Source: JAJZQZ01 sp963790415 (lineage in GTDB: Bacteria > Actinomycetota > Thermoleophilia > RBG-16-64-13). Taken from it: a DNA stretch of 64,000 nt. Below the pieces are notes generated by a model, which saw nothing but the letters and a program-made list of their open reading frames with translations, made no database searches and was not told where the DNA came from. The translations under genes were made by a program, and so were the position numbers. The stretch spans positions 992,001 through 1,056,000 of the forward strand of contig CAWBOK010000003.1 in assembly GCA_963790415.1 (NCBI GenBank), in the 5' to 3' direction. Numbering within the stretch: the stretch's first letter is position 1; each line of letters begins with the position of its first letter. Of the stretch, positions 27,264 to 36,166 are shown in pieces.

Positions 27264-28005
27264 ATGGAAGTAGTCGAGGAGCGCCCGGGCTCGGGCGCGG
27301 AAGTGAATGGCGCGGACGTCGTTGGGACGGACGCCGGCAGTGAGTCCGGCCCCGAGCCTGATGTAGATCCGCGGGGAGGGACGCACCCCATTCTGGCTTA
27401 CAGGCCTAGTGGTCCTGGTCCTGATCCTGGGGGTTCTCGTTGTGGGAGGGCTGCTGGTGCGGTCGGTGTTCATGCCGACCGAACAGGTGACCAACGTGGC
27501 CGAGAGAGACCTCGTGCTCTACAAGCAGCGGGTTGCCGCCAATCCGAACGATTGGAAAGCGCGCGTGAAGCTGGCGGGCGCGTATCTCGCGAACGAGGAG
27601 CCTACCCGGGCGATCACCGAGGCCGACCGTGCCCTCGCCCTCGAGGAGCGGGCCGCGGACGCCCACCTGGTCAAGGGGTATGCCTACGAGCGGCTGGGCG
27701 ACGTGGTGAAGGCGGAGAAGGAGTACCTTGAGGTACTCAAGTACGTCGAATCGGCTTCCGACGCCAACATGCGGCTGGCCGCGCTGTACATGACCCAGAA
27801 GGAGTTGGACAAAGCGGCCGAGCGCCTGGACGCACTGCTTGCCGCCAATCCGGGCGCCGCGGACGCTCTCGTCTTGCGTGCCCATGTCTTCGCCCTGGCG
27901 GGCGACAAAGTGAAAGCGAAAGAGATGTACGAGAAGGCACTGACGTTCATCCCCGACTACCAGGACGCCGTCGACGGCCTCAAGGCGCTGGAGACCACGC
28001 CGTGA
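27264..28005 (+). CDS. membrane-anchored TPR protein, cassette B (frameshifted)
   Basis: ATG 27264 follows GAGGAA. The acidic N-terminus (MEVVEERPGSGAEVNGADVV) is in one frame. A one-base shift near 27380 (GCGGGGAGGGACGC) leads into FWLTGLVVLVLILGVLVVGG, one membrane segment, then about four TPR units. The whole matches the cassette A protein at 7369-8070 (AERDLVLYKQRVAANPNDWK against VERDIILYRDKVAKNPRDSQ; ends ALTFIPDYQDAVDGLKAL against ALKYVPDYAPALEALSRL). Its TGA overlaps the GTG of the NHL gene. Function as for cassette A: probable membrane-anchored scaffold, inferred. Confidence 0.85.
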
Positions 28006-29076
28006 GGCGCCGCAGGGCAGTATATGTGGCCGTCCTGCTGCTGCTTGTAGTCCTATTGGGGGGTCTGGTCTACGCGCTGCTGACGATCGGCCAGGCCGCC
28101 GAGCCTGAGCAGACCGAGGTCTTTCCCGGCCTCAAGCACATTCGCAGCATCTACGGGATCGGTGACAAGGCCGATGATCTGCTCATCGCTCCCTACGGAG
28201 TGGCGTTCGAGGCGGGGCAACTGTATGTCTCGGACAGCCAGCGTTCCGTGGTGTACGTCTTCGACGAGAAGGGCGCGTACGTCCGCACTGTCGCTGGGAA
28301 GGGGCGCGCCCCGGGACAGCTGATGCAGCCGCTCGGCGTCGCGGAGGATGCGAAAGGCCGGCTGTACGTTGCCGACCGAGCGCACTCAAAACTCGTGATC
28401 TACGGGCCCGACGGCGTACTGATCAAGGAGATACCGGTCGAGTTGCCGCTGACGCCGTATGTGGTCGACGGGCTCATCTATCTGACTACCGGTAACGGGG
28501 TGACGCTCTTCGACGCGGAGACCTACCAGGAACTCGCCTCGTGGGGCAAGCGTGGGCGCGGAGAGAACGAGTTCGACTTCCCCAATGGGATCGCGAAGGA
28601 CACCGACGGGACGGTGTACGTCTCCGATGGCAACAACCTGCGGGTCAAGGCGGTAGATGGAGACGGCCAAACCAAGTGGACCGTTGGCAAGCCGCCGGCC
28701 AGCATGAGCGACACCGAGGGGCGGGTGTTCGGCCTCCCCGGAGGGATGGTCCTGGTAGGCGACACGCTGTACATCACTGATCCGCTCAACGGTGTGATCC
28801 ATCTCGTGTCCAAGGACGGCACGTATCTTGCCGCGGTAGGTGATGTGGGCAGTGAAGAAGGCTTCTTCAGCTACCCCAGCCAGATAGCCCACCTGGGGGG
28901 CAAAGCGGTTCGCGATGACCGAGTGGGGTAACGCCCGCGTGCAGATCGTCGAGATCGATCGGGACGCCGCCATAGCTGCCGACAAGAACAAGGAGCAGAC
29001 TCGGCCTACCACCGTCGAGGAGACACCCGCCACGGAGGTCGGAGCGACCTCCACGACCGTGGCGGGGTCGCAGTAG
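28002..29076 (+). CDS. membrane-anchored NHL propeller protein, cassette B (frameshifted)
   Basis: GTG 28002 overlaps the TPR stop. One anchor (~residues 5-27) and an NHL propeller (PLGVAEDAKGRLYVADRAHS, PNGIAKDTDGTVYVSDGNN, PGGMVLVGDTLYITDPLNG) match the cassette A NHL protein along the whole length. An extra base in the G/A run near 28902 shifts the frame just before the last blade; in the next frame the sequence continues RFAMTEWGNARVQIVEIDRD, as in cassette A (RFAISEWGNDRVQIVDIDPG). It ends with a longer Thr-rich tail at TAG 29074-29076. It is followed by a promoter region and two 7-heme cytochromes. Confidence 0.87.
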
Positions 29077-29138
29077 TCATGGTGTGGGCCTGTGTCAACA
29101 CCCCCCCCTTTCCCGGAAACCTTTCTTGAGAATCGGGG

Positions 29139-29167
29139 TTGATTATTCCGCAGACGTGTTTTATAGT
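29139..29167 (+). promoter_or_regulatory. predicted promoter of 7-heme cytochromes B1/B2
   Basis: TTGATT (29139-29144), 17-bp spacer, TATAGT (29162-29167). The ~160-nt leader to TTG 29332 can form a hairpin (CAGCCC 29282-29287 with GGGCTG 29294-29299) shortly before the ribosome site GGAGGTGA. No known riboswitch consensus fits it. Confidence 0.6.
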
Positions 29168-29331
29168 ACCGACGTGCTGGCGGCAGGGCAATGCGTTTCG
29201 TCTCTGTGGAGAGTTATCCTAGGCGAGACACCAGTTCTGCCGATATACAGAATGCCTGGCGGCTTTGCGCCGGTTTGGCCTCAGCCCGTACCTGGGCTGC
29301 ACGATTCCACTACGAGGGGAGGTGATTTGAT

Positions 29332-30183
29332 TTGAAAAGACTTATGATTGTGTTGCTTATCACATGCGTAGTGGTGTTCGCGCTTTCGAGCGTCGCCTTC
29401 GCCGCGTCGCCTCCCGGCATCGTCGAGGACGGTGAGGTCAACTCCGGCTACCTGGAGCCGACCACAGGCAGCAACCCGCACGGCGGTTACACAGATTCGA
29501 CCGACAAGTGCAAGGTCTGCCACGCGGTCCACGGGGCGACGTCCGGCGGCGAGAAGCTGCTCCGCGGAACGGCCGCTGGTGCGTGCACCTTCTGCCATAT
29601 CGGGGCGTTCGCCATCGATCGTCCGTACGGAACCGACGCAACGAACTACACCGTCGACTACGAGAACAACCACGCGTCCAGCCACTATGGGTCAAGCGCC
29701 TACAGCGGGTGCGTCTCGTGCCACTCCGTTCACGGGGCCAACACGACCACATGGGATGTGGCAAGAATTCTCAAGAAGAGTCCAGGTGGTGCGATTGCCA
29801 CTGATGTGGCCAACGTGAGCGAGTTCTGCACCGACTGCCACGACAACCGTCTCAGCGGTGCCGGCCAAGGTTGCGGTCATGGTTGTCACGGCACTGGCAA
29901 TTCGCAGAACGAAGTCTACATCAACACGGCCGCAAACGGGACGTCGCACGTCATGAAGACTCAAGACGGAACTCATGCGTTCGGCGACAGTACCGACTGC
30001 CGCAGCTGTCACAGCGGCGGCGGCACCGATGGGGCTCCCGCGACTGGCAACAGCTTCCCGCACATTACGTCCGGGGCGCAGTTCCTCGTGGATTCCCACA
30101 CGCAGACGACCAAGCTTGACGAGGTCTGCCTCGACTGCCACATCAACGGGACGGCAACGTCCGGCGTCGGCATAACGTTCTAG
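29332..30183 (+). CDS. secreted 7-heme c-type cytochrome with CX3CH site (cassette B1)
   Basis: 283 residues from TTG 29332, placed 5 nt after GGAGGTGA; no ATG gives a better site. A typical signal peptide (IVLLITCVVVFALSSVAFAA) is followed by the haem motifs CKVCH, CTFCH, CVSCH, CTDCH, then CX3CH (CGHGCH), CRSCH and CLDCH. Surrounding blocks such as GSNPHGGYTDSTDKCKVCHAV, YENNH, CHSVHGA and GNSFPHITSGAQFLVDSHTQ are shared with the next gene and with cassette A. It is likely an extracytoplasmic electron carrier acting with the NHL/TPR proteins encoded upstream. Confidence 0.9.
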   Translation: MKRLMIVLLITCVVVFALSSVAFAASPPGIVEDGEVNSGYLEPTTGSNPHGGYTDSTDKCKVCHAVHGATSGGEKLLRGTAAGACTFCHIGAFAIDRPYGTDATNYTVDYENNHASSHYGSSAYSGCVSCHSVHGANTTTWDVARILKKSPGGAIATDVANVSEFCTDCHDNRLSGAGQGCGHGCHGTGNSQNEVYINTAANGTSHVMKTQDGTHAFGDSTDCRSCHSGGGTDGAPATGNSFPHITSGAQFLVDSHTQTTKLDEVCLDCHINGTATSGVGITF

Positions 30184-30216
30184 CTGGTTGCTTCTTCAGA
30201 AGGAACGGTCTACGCG

Positions 30217-30246
30217 GTAGAGGGGGCTCATGCGAGCCCCCTCTAC
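30217..30246 (+). terminator. perfect hairpin between the two cassette-B cytochromes
   Basis: A 13-bp perfect stem (30217-30229 with 30234-30246, GTAGAGGGGGCTC) with a 4-nt loop, followed by TTCT. It lies 34 bp after the first cytochrome stop and 27 bp before the second start, so it would reduce or separate expression of the second gene. A decayed copy is seen after the second cytochrome (~31173-31203). Confidence 0.65.
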
Positions 30247-30272
30247 TTCTAGGCGAGAGGAGGTGGTTCGAT

Positions 30273-31141
30273 GTGAGAAGGCTTCTGGTTGTGCTGCTTA
30301 TCACATGCTTCGTGGTGTTCGCGCCTTCGAGCGTGGCCTCGCCGCGTCGCCTCCCGGATCGTCGAGCGACTGGAAGGTAGCTCCGGCTACACCGACCCCT
30401 GCAACGGGCAGCAACCCGCACGGCGGTTACACCGATTCGACCGACAAGTGCAAGGTCTGCCACGCGGTCCACGGGGCAAAGCCCCCTGGCGAGAAACTGC
30501 TGCGCGGACTGTCCAGCGCCGGTGCGTGCACCTTCTGTCACATAACGGGTGGGTTCACCATCGATCGTCCATACGGAACGGACGAGACGAACTACACCGA
30601 GGACTACGAAAACAACCATACAGACCGCCATATGGGCTCCCGAGGCTGTGTCGGGTGCCACTCGGTACACGGTGCGGACACTGAAGACACCACAGCTTTC
30701 GCTCCGGGCAAGATCCTCAGGGACAACCCCGGTGGAGCGATCGCGGCAGGCAGCGTCACCAGCTTGAACGCCTTCTGCACCGACTGCCACGACATGCGGG
30801 ATCGGAAGAAGCAGGGTTGTGGTAGTTCCACATGTCATTCCGTGGGTCGATCGGAGAGCCACGTCTACATCAACACGGCTGTCAACGGCACGTCGCACGT
30901 CATGAAGGCTGCAGACGGAACCTACGCGTTTGGCGACAGTACCGACTGCCGCAGCTGTCACAGCGGTGGTGGCACCAATGAGGCTCGCGCGAATGGCAAC
31001 AGCTTCCCGCACATTACCTCCGGGGCGCAGTTCCTCGTGGATACGCACACGCAAACCACCAAGCTCGACGAGGTCTGCCTCGACTGCCACCTTAACGGCA
31101 CGGTTGGGTCGGCCACGGCCGGCGTCGGCAAATCCTTCTAG
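30273..31141 (+). CDS. secreted 7-heme c-type cytochrome with CX4CH site (cassette B2, frameshifted)
   Basis: GTG 30273 follows GGAGGTGG and encodes a signal peptide nearly identical to the previous gene (LLVVLLITCFVVFAPSSVAS). A one-base deletion near 30345 relative to that paralogue moves the mature part into another frame (AASPPGSSSDWKVAPATPTP...). Haem motifs: CKVCH, CTFCH, CVGCH, CTDCH, CX4CH (CGSSTCH), CRSCH, CLDCH. The two copies share long identical DNA stretches, so this is a recent tandem duplication. The frameshift may be a sequence error or the copy may be inactive; the otherwise conserved haem domain favours error. Confidence 0.83.
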
Positions 31142-31226
31142 GCCGGCTGCAGTAGCGGGACTGGTTGATACTCTAGAGGGGGCTCATCGAGACCACTCTC
31201 TACATCTAGCGTCTGGGGGTGGATAG

Positions 31227-33308
31227 ATGGGATCGGTGTCCCACGGCGGTGCCGGTCTCTCCCCGGCTGTCGTCCGAGCAGGGCTGCTTGTCGCGGGTCT
31301 GAACGCGCTGCTTCTCGGTTTCTCGCCGGCCACCGCGAGCACCTTCGTCGCCGTGAAGTTCGCCCTCGCGCTCGTTCTGGCGCCTCTTGCGCTGCTGGCG
31401 GCGCTGGGGGGCCTGCTGACCCGGAGCTCGGATCACGACAGTGGCGCCTCGCGCGGTCGTGTCGTTGACCGATGTCGTCCTCGGGGGCGCGTCGGTGTTC
31501 GCGTTGGTCTCGCTCGCGCTTCGCGGAGAACCCGCTTGTGTCGCTCTCGGGGCAGTACAACGTGTGGACCGGTCTCTACCTGTTCGTGCTCGGAGTGTGC
31601 CTGTACGTCCTTGGTCGGACCATCCGGGGCGACGAGAGCCTCCGGGTGGTGGTGTGGGGCTTGGCCGCCGCGCTCGCTCTTGTGGCGATCGTCGGTCTGC
31701 TGCAGGCCGCCCAGTGGGAGCCCCTGAGGTTCCGGGTGGGGTTCGGCATTGGCGGACGTCCGGGCTCGACTCTCGGCAACCCGGTCTATTTCGGGGGAGC
31801 GATGGCGGTCCTGGTCGTGATCTGTGCGGCCGCCCTGTGGTCGCCGCGCCGGTGGGAGCGGATTGTGGGCCTCGTGCTCGGGGCTCTCGGAGTCGTAGCG
31901 CTCGTCGACTCGCTGACGCGCGCGGGGTGGCTTGGAGCGATTGTGGGCGTGACGTGTGTCTGGGGCGCGGCACTCTGGGTCGCCCGTCGCGGAGGGGGGA
32001 TGGGTGTTCGCCTGGTGCGTCGAGTGCTGCCGCTTGCCCTGGTTGTCGTCGCCGTGGTCGTGGTCATGGCCGCTATTGTGCCGGCGGCCACCGGCGGCGG
32101 CTGGAGCCTGGCCGAGAGGGCAACCATCTCCGCCGATCCCACCGCCCCCGGCGGTACGCCGCGTCTGGAGATCTGGAAGGTCGCGGCCCGGGCGATCGCG
32201 GACAGACCGGTGGTCGGGTGGGGTCCCGGGGGCTATACCTATGCCTCTCAGCAGCACATGACGCTGGAACGCCAGCGGTTGGAGCCCGGCCTCGAAGACG
32301 CCGACGCGCACAATCTGCCCATCGAGCTTGCGGCTACGTACGGCGTGCCCTTCGCGGTGCTCATGGTGCTCGCGTTCCTGCTCACGTGGTGGTCAGGTGC
32401 GCTTGCCCTCGTGCGGGGAAGGCCCGGAGTGAGCGGAGAGGCGCCCGGATCGGTCGCCGAGGAATCGTCGGATGCCTTCGACAGCTGGCCCCTTCTTGCG
32501 CTGTGGGGTGCGTTCACGGCCCTGGGCGTCTATGCGCTGGTGAGCCCCCAGCTTCTCTCCCTCACCGCCCTGACATTCGCCCTCGCCGGGATCGTCCAAG
32601 GGGCCGGGGTTGCGTCGGCACCGAGAGACGGCTGGAAGGGCCTGCTCTTTGGGCGCTCTGTACGCGAGGTGAGGTTGCCGTCGGGCGGTTGGGTGCCCGC
32701 GGTGGTGCTGACGGTGCTCTTGGTGTGGGTGGGATTGGCGGGCTACTGGGGGCAAAGGGTCCTGCGCGCCGACGTCGCCTACCTGCGGGGGGTGACCGGG
32801 AGTTCCATTAACCAGCTGAAGAAGGCCGTCTCATTGGATCCGATCGAGTCGCAGTATGTGGAAGGGCTCGCGAACCTGGAGCTTGATCGCGGATCCCGGC
32901 TCGGCGATCCCGGCATGCAGGAGGCCGGCATCATCCACTACCGGCGTGCGCTTTCGATCGACCCCGGCAGTGTAGACGGCCGCAACTCACTCGGTGGCCG
33001 CGCTCATGACTACCGGCCAATGGGAGGAGGCCGCCGTCGAGAGCCGGGCTTCTTTGGCCAGGGCGCCTCTTGACGCCCGCGCGCACCTGGACCTTGCGGT
33101 GGCCTTGGCCATGACTGGGCGGGCCGAGGAAGGGCGGGCGCACCTGGACCGCGGTCTCGAGATCCTGCCCGGCGTTGCGTACTCCTGGTACCTCGCCGGC
33201 CGCTACTGGGCGGGTGCGGGAGACCAAGCCAAGGCGCGTGAGGCATGGGAGCATTCCCTGGAGATCGATCCCACCTTCGCGCTCTCGGCCGCGGCTCTCG
33301 GCGGCTGA
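31227..33308 (+). CDS. O-antigen ligase-like (Wzy_C) membrane protein with TPR tail, copy 1 (frameshifted)
   Basis: Read across insertions near 31437, 31528 and 32998, this is a ~690-residue polytopic protein. About ten membrane segments carry the ligase-type core, including the external loop with PVVGWGPGGYTYASQQ and LEDADAHNLPIELAATYG, as in polysaccharide ligases and Wzy polymerases. The C-terminal ~200 residues are TPR-like (LKKAVSLDPIESQYVEGLAN; GQWEEAAVESRASLARAPLD). ATG 31227 follows GGGGGTGG. It is expected to join polysaccharide or glycan chains to an acceptor outside the membrane. It lies between cytochrome genes, so glycosylation of surface cytochromes is conceivable but unproven. 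Confidence 0.8.
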
Positions 33309-33330
33309 AGACGGGCCTCGGACTCCAACG

Positions 33331-35037
33331 ATGAGAAGCGGCGGGAATACCGGGCAGTGTGGTGACGCCGCGGGCGCTAGGACGGCCGCCACACCTGGCG
33401 CCGCGGGCCTACCGTGGTTGTATGTTGGCTTCATGCTTCTTGGCGTCATCCTTCCGCTTGTCTTCTCACCTCGCGCTGCCATGCCGTTCTTCACGCCGAA
33501 ACTGATGGTACTCGGGATGGGGATCGGCACTGTCTGCTCGGCGGCGACCATGCGCGCGGCCGATCGCTCTCTCGGAGGCGCTCGGCGCGGCTGTTGTGTC
33601 GTGGGGCGCGCTTGTCTGCGCCGTGGGGGTCAGCCTATCCATCGCTGTTCTCGGCGCGTACGGCCAAGGTACGGGATGGCTATTCTGGGCGGGAGAGCTT
33701 GCGCTCTGGTTCGCCGTCCGACGGCTGCCCATAACACCGATCGTGCGTCGTCGGGCGCTTCAGATCATCCTGACGGGTGGTCTTCTGGTAGCCGTCATCG
33801 CCCTTCTTGGGGTGGTCCACTGGGAGCCTCTCCGGATGAATGGAGGTTTCAGGAGCGACGGTAGGGCGTCAGGGACATTGGGGAATCCTCTGTATCTGGG
33901 ACTCTATCTCGCCCTGGTTATTGTGGCAGGGGTCGAGCTTCTCCTCACCACCTGGGAAGGTCGGCTCTCCGTCCTGCACGTCGGGGTCACGCTTGTGCTG
34001 GTGGTCGTCGGGGTTGCGTTCGTTGCTTCGCTGAGTCGCGCGGCGTGGGTTGCTTGTTGCGCGGGTGTCATAGTGTGGATCTTCTTTGCGCTGCGATGCA
34101 GGCCGGCCACGTACTCGCTGAGGCGTATCGGCATTGTCTTTGTGGCTGCCGGCCTAGCGGTGGCTGTGATTGGCTTCTCCCTTGGGAGCCTTCCCCAGAA
34201 TCCGGTCGATGTGGTAGGGCGGCTCGTTCCCAGTCGGGAGAACCAGGCGACGGCGACCACTCGGTGGCTCATGTGGGAGGCAGCAACGAACTCGATTCTC
34301 CAGCGCCCTCTCGTGGGTTGGGGTCCCAACAACTACCGTCTTGCCGCCGCCGCCAACAATTCGCCACGCAGACTGGAACTGGAGCCTTCTGGTTCGGGAC
34401 GAGGATGCTCATAATCTCGTTCTCGAACTAGGCGCGACATGGGGTATCCCCGGCCTGGCGCTGTTTGTCGCGTGGTTTGTTTCTGTGGGGCTGGAGCTGA
34501 GACGCACGGCGTCGGGTGGGCGTAGGCTAGGTAGCGCGACTCTAGCAGTGTTCCTGGTCGGGTCCCTTGCCATTCCGCAGAATCTAGTGGTGACGACGGT
34601 CTTCATGCTCTTGATTGGTCTCGCCGCGGCTTCAGGTCGAGCGGTCGCTCCCTCGACGGATAGTGTGGGATCGATTGCCACTTCACCGACATGGGCGCCT
34701 GGGGCCGGACAAAGGTCCTGGTCCAGGCGCATCATTCTACTTGCGGCGACGGTCTCTTTGGTGCTGGGGGTCTTCGGCGGGACACTATACTACCTGGCGG
34801 ATACATTCGAGAGGCGGGGTCTGGCGCCCGGCGTCGACGCCACGACAAGCCTGCGCAAAGCGGTGAGCGCGATGCCGCCGGTGGACACCTACCGGTTCAA
34901 TCTCGGCCGCCGGCTTCGTCTCGACGGCGATCTGATCGGGGCGCTTGAGGCGACGGAACAGGGTCTGCGGCTGGTTCCTGGGGATGCCGATGGGCTTGTC
35001 GAACTCGGCACGGTGCAACTTGAGATGTCCCAGTGGA
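33331..35037 (+). CDS. O-antigen ligase-like membrane protein with TPR tail, copy 2 (frameshifted, 3' truncated)
   Basis: A diverged tandem copy of the preceding gene. ATG 33331; frame changes near 33577 and 34385. Matching blocks include VVHWEPLRMNGGFRSDGRAS, SGTLGNPLYLGLYLAL, RPLVGWGPNNYRLAAAANNS, RDEDAHNLVLELGATWG and a TPR start (ALEATEQGLRLVPGDADGLV). Compared with copy 1 the last ~90 residues are missing: at ~35035, inside the repeat LEMSQW, the sequence switches to the antisense of the convergent cytochrome gene. The open frame runs on to 35477 but that extension is a shadow. The gene is probably non-functional or misassembled at its 3' end. Confidence 0.75.
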
Positions 35038-35948
35038 ATCTTGGAGTGATCGGGCAGGAACGTCGCACCGTGGGGCATCTCGATCTGGTGGCAGCTCGAG
35101 CAGAACTGCTCGGCGTGGCATCCGGTGCACACCTCGTTCCCCACTGCGACGGCCTCGGTGCCGTGCACGTAGGGAAAGGCAACCCTGGCGTGGGGAAGGT
35201 CGATTCCATGACAGTCCTTACAGAAGCTAGTGGCATGGCAGAGGGTGCACGTGTTCATGTTGCCCATGCCGTGGGCCTTCTCCCAGTTGGCGCCGTGGAT
35301 GACGGCCTCAGTGCCCGGCAGGAAGGTCTTGTCGCGGCTGGGTTCGCGCACGTGGCACACGGAGCAGGAGTTGGGCGCCTTGTCGCCGTCATGGCACCCT
35401 GTGCAGGATCCGTGGTCTCGGCTTTGGGAGAGCGCGTCGCGTGCGTGGGTCTCGGTCTGGTGGCAGGTGAGGCATGACTCCCCGGCTGCGACCGGCTCTT
35501 TGTGGCTCATTTTGATGTCTCGACCCTGAGGCGGGTTTTCCCCCAGTATGTCGGCGTGGCAGCCGAGGCACCTGGTCTGGTCGACGTGCACCTGGGACGG
35601 TGAAGGGTTGGACCAGGGGTTGAGCGCAGTGAACAGGTTGCCCGCGGCCTGCAGATTGAGGAGCGGGAGGGACAACCTGCCGCTCGTGCGGTGACATTCC
35701 AGGCACTCTACCGAGGCGTGCGGCGTCTTGGCGTTGGCCTCGGCCGCCGCCTGGGGTATGTGGCAGCTGTTGCAGCCTGAGCCCGTGAACGTCACGGCGA
35801 GGAACGCGACTTCGATCGCCGTAAATATGAGGCAGGCTATCAAGAGTACGATGCCCCAGCGGACGCGGCCGAGGAGTCGACCTATGGGACGCAGTATGCG
35901 GGCGGTCACGCCGCCGACTCGGCGCAGAAAGGCACCTACTGTGCGCAC
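34785..35948 (-). CDS. NapC/NirT-like decahaem membrane cytochrome with chimeric C-terminus
   Basis: GTG 35948 starts a protein with one anchor (~residues 31-53) and ten CxxCH motifs (CNSCH, CLECH, CLGCH, CLTCH, CTGCH, CSVCH, CTLCH, CKDCH, CTGCH, CSSCH). It aligns with the 12-heme protein at 11229-12236, but only to about residue 304 (PHGATFLPDHSKI). The remaining ~83 residues up to 34785 are the antisense of the TPR part of the convergent ligase gene, and the last two haem motifs of the paralogue are absent. Native coding therefore ends near 35037. The anchor and first haems suggest quinol oxidation, as for its paralogue. Confidence 0.8.
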   Translation of the reverse strand: MRTVGAFLRRVGGVTARILRPIGRLLGRVRWGIVLLIACLIFTAIEVAFLAVTFTGSGCNSCHIPQAAAEANAKTPHASVECLECHRTSGRLSLPLLNLQAAGNLFTALNPWSNPSPSQVHVDQTRCLGCHADILGENPPQGRDIKMSHKEPVAAGESCLTCHQTETHARDALSQSRDHGSCTGCHDGDKAPNSCSVCHVREPSRDKTFLPGTEAVIHGANWEKAHGMGNMNTCTLCHATSFCKDCHGIDLPHARVAFPYVHGTEAVAVGNEVCTGCHAEQFCSSCHQIEMPHGATFLPDHSKIPLGHLKLHRAEFDKPIGIPRNQPQTLFRRLKRPDQIAVETKPAAEIEPVGVHRRHRAHRFAQACRGVDAGRQTPPLECIRQVV

Positions 35949-36012
35949 TTCAGCTAGAGGTGGTGGCGCCGTCGAGCTTCAAGACTGCTCCATCGTTTCG
36001 AGAGGGCGAGTG

Positions 36013-36035
36013 CATCCAACCGCATGCGTTGGATG
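36013..36035. repeat. inverted repeat in divergent region
   Basis: CATCCAAC (36013-36020) and GTTGGATG (36028-36035) form perfect 8-bp arms around 7 nt. It sits in the 218-bp gap between the minus-strand cytochrome and mqnE and could be an operator for either. The rest of the gap shows only a possible leaderless -10 box (TAGACT, 36155-36160) right before GTG 36167. Confidence 0.4.
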
Positions 36036-36166
36036 GGCAAGAGCCTTCGACATTCTACCGTACCGTCGGGTCTTGCGACACACAGGGAGGAGCTCCGCCG
36101 TTGGTCGGGAGCGGTCTTCTCCGGCGCACGCCGGGCGGCTCCGCGGCCCTATGCTAGACTCCCCCG

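Noticed and set aside
29168..29331. Cyclic di-GMP riboswitch in the leader of the 7-heme cytochrome
   Set aside because: Leaders of cytochrome genes in other bacteria can carry such riboswitches and this one contains CAGGGCAA, but the required conserved second half and tetraloop-receptor pattern are not present. Only a simple hairpin is supported.
35040..35477. Extension of the second ligase/TPR protein to 35477
   Set aside because: That stretch is the exact antisense of the haem-rich cytochrome gene and has no TPR pattern, so it is not native coding sequence.
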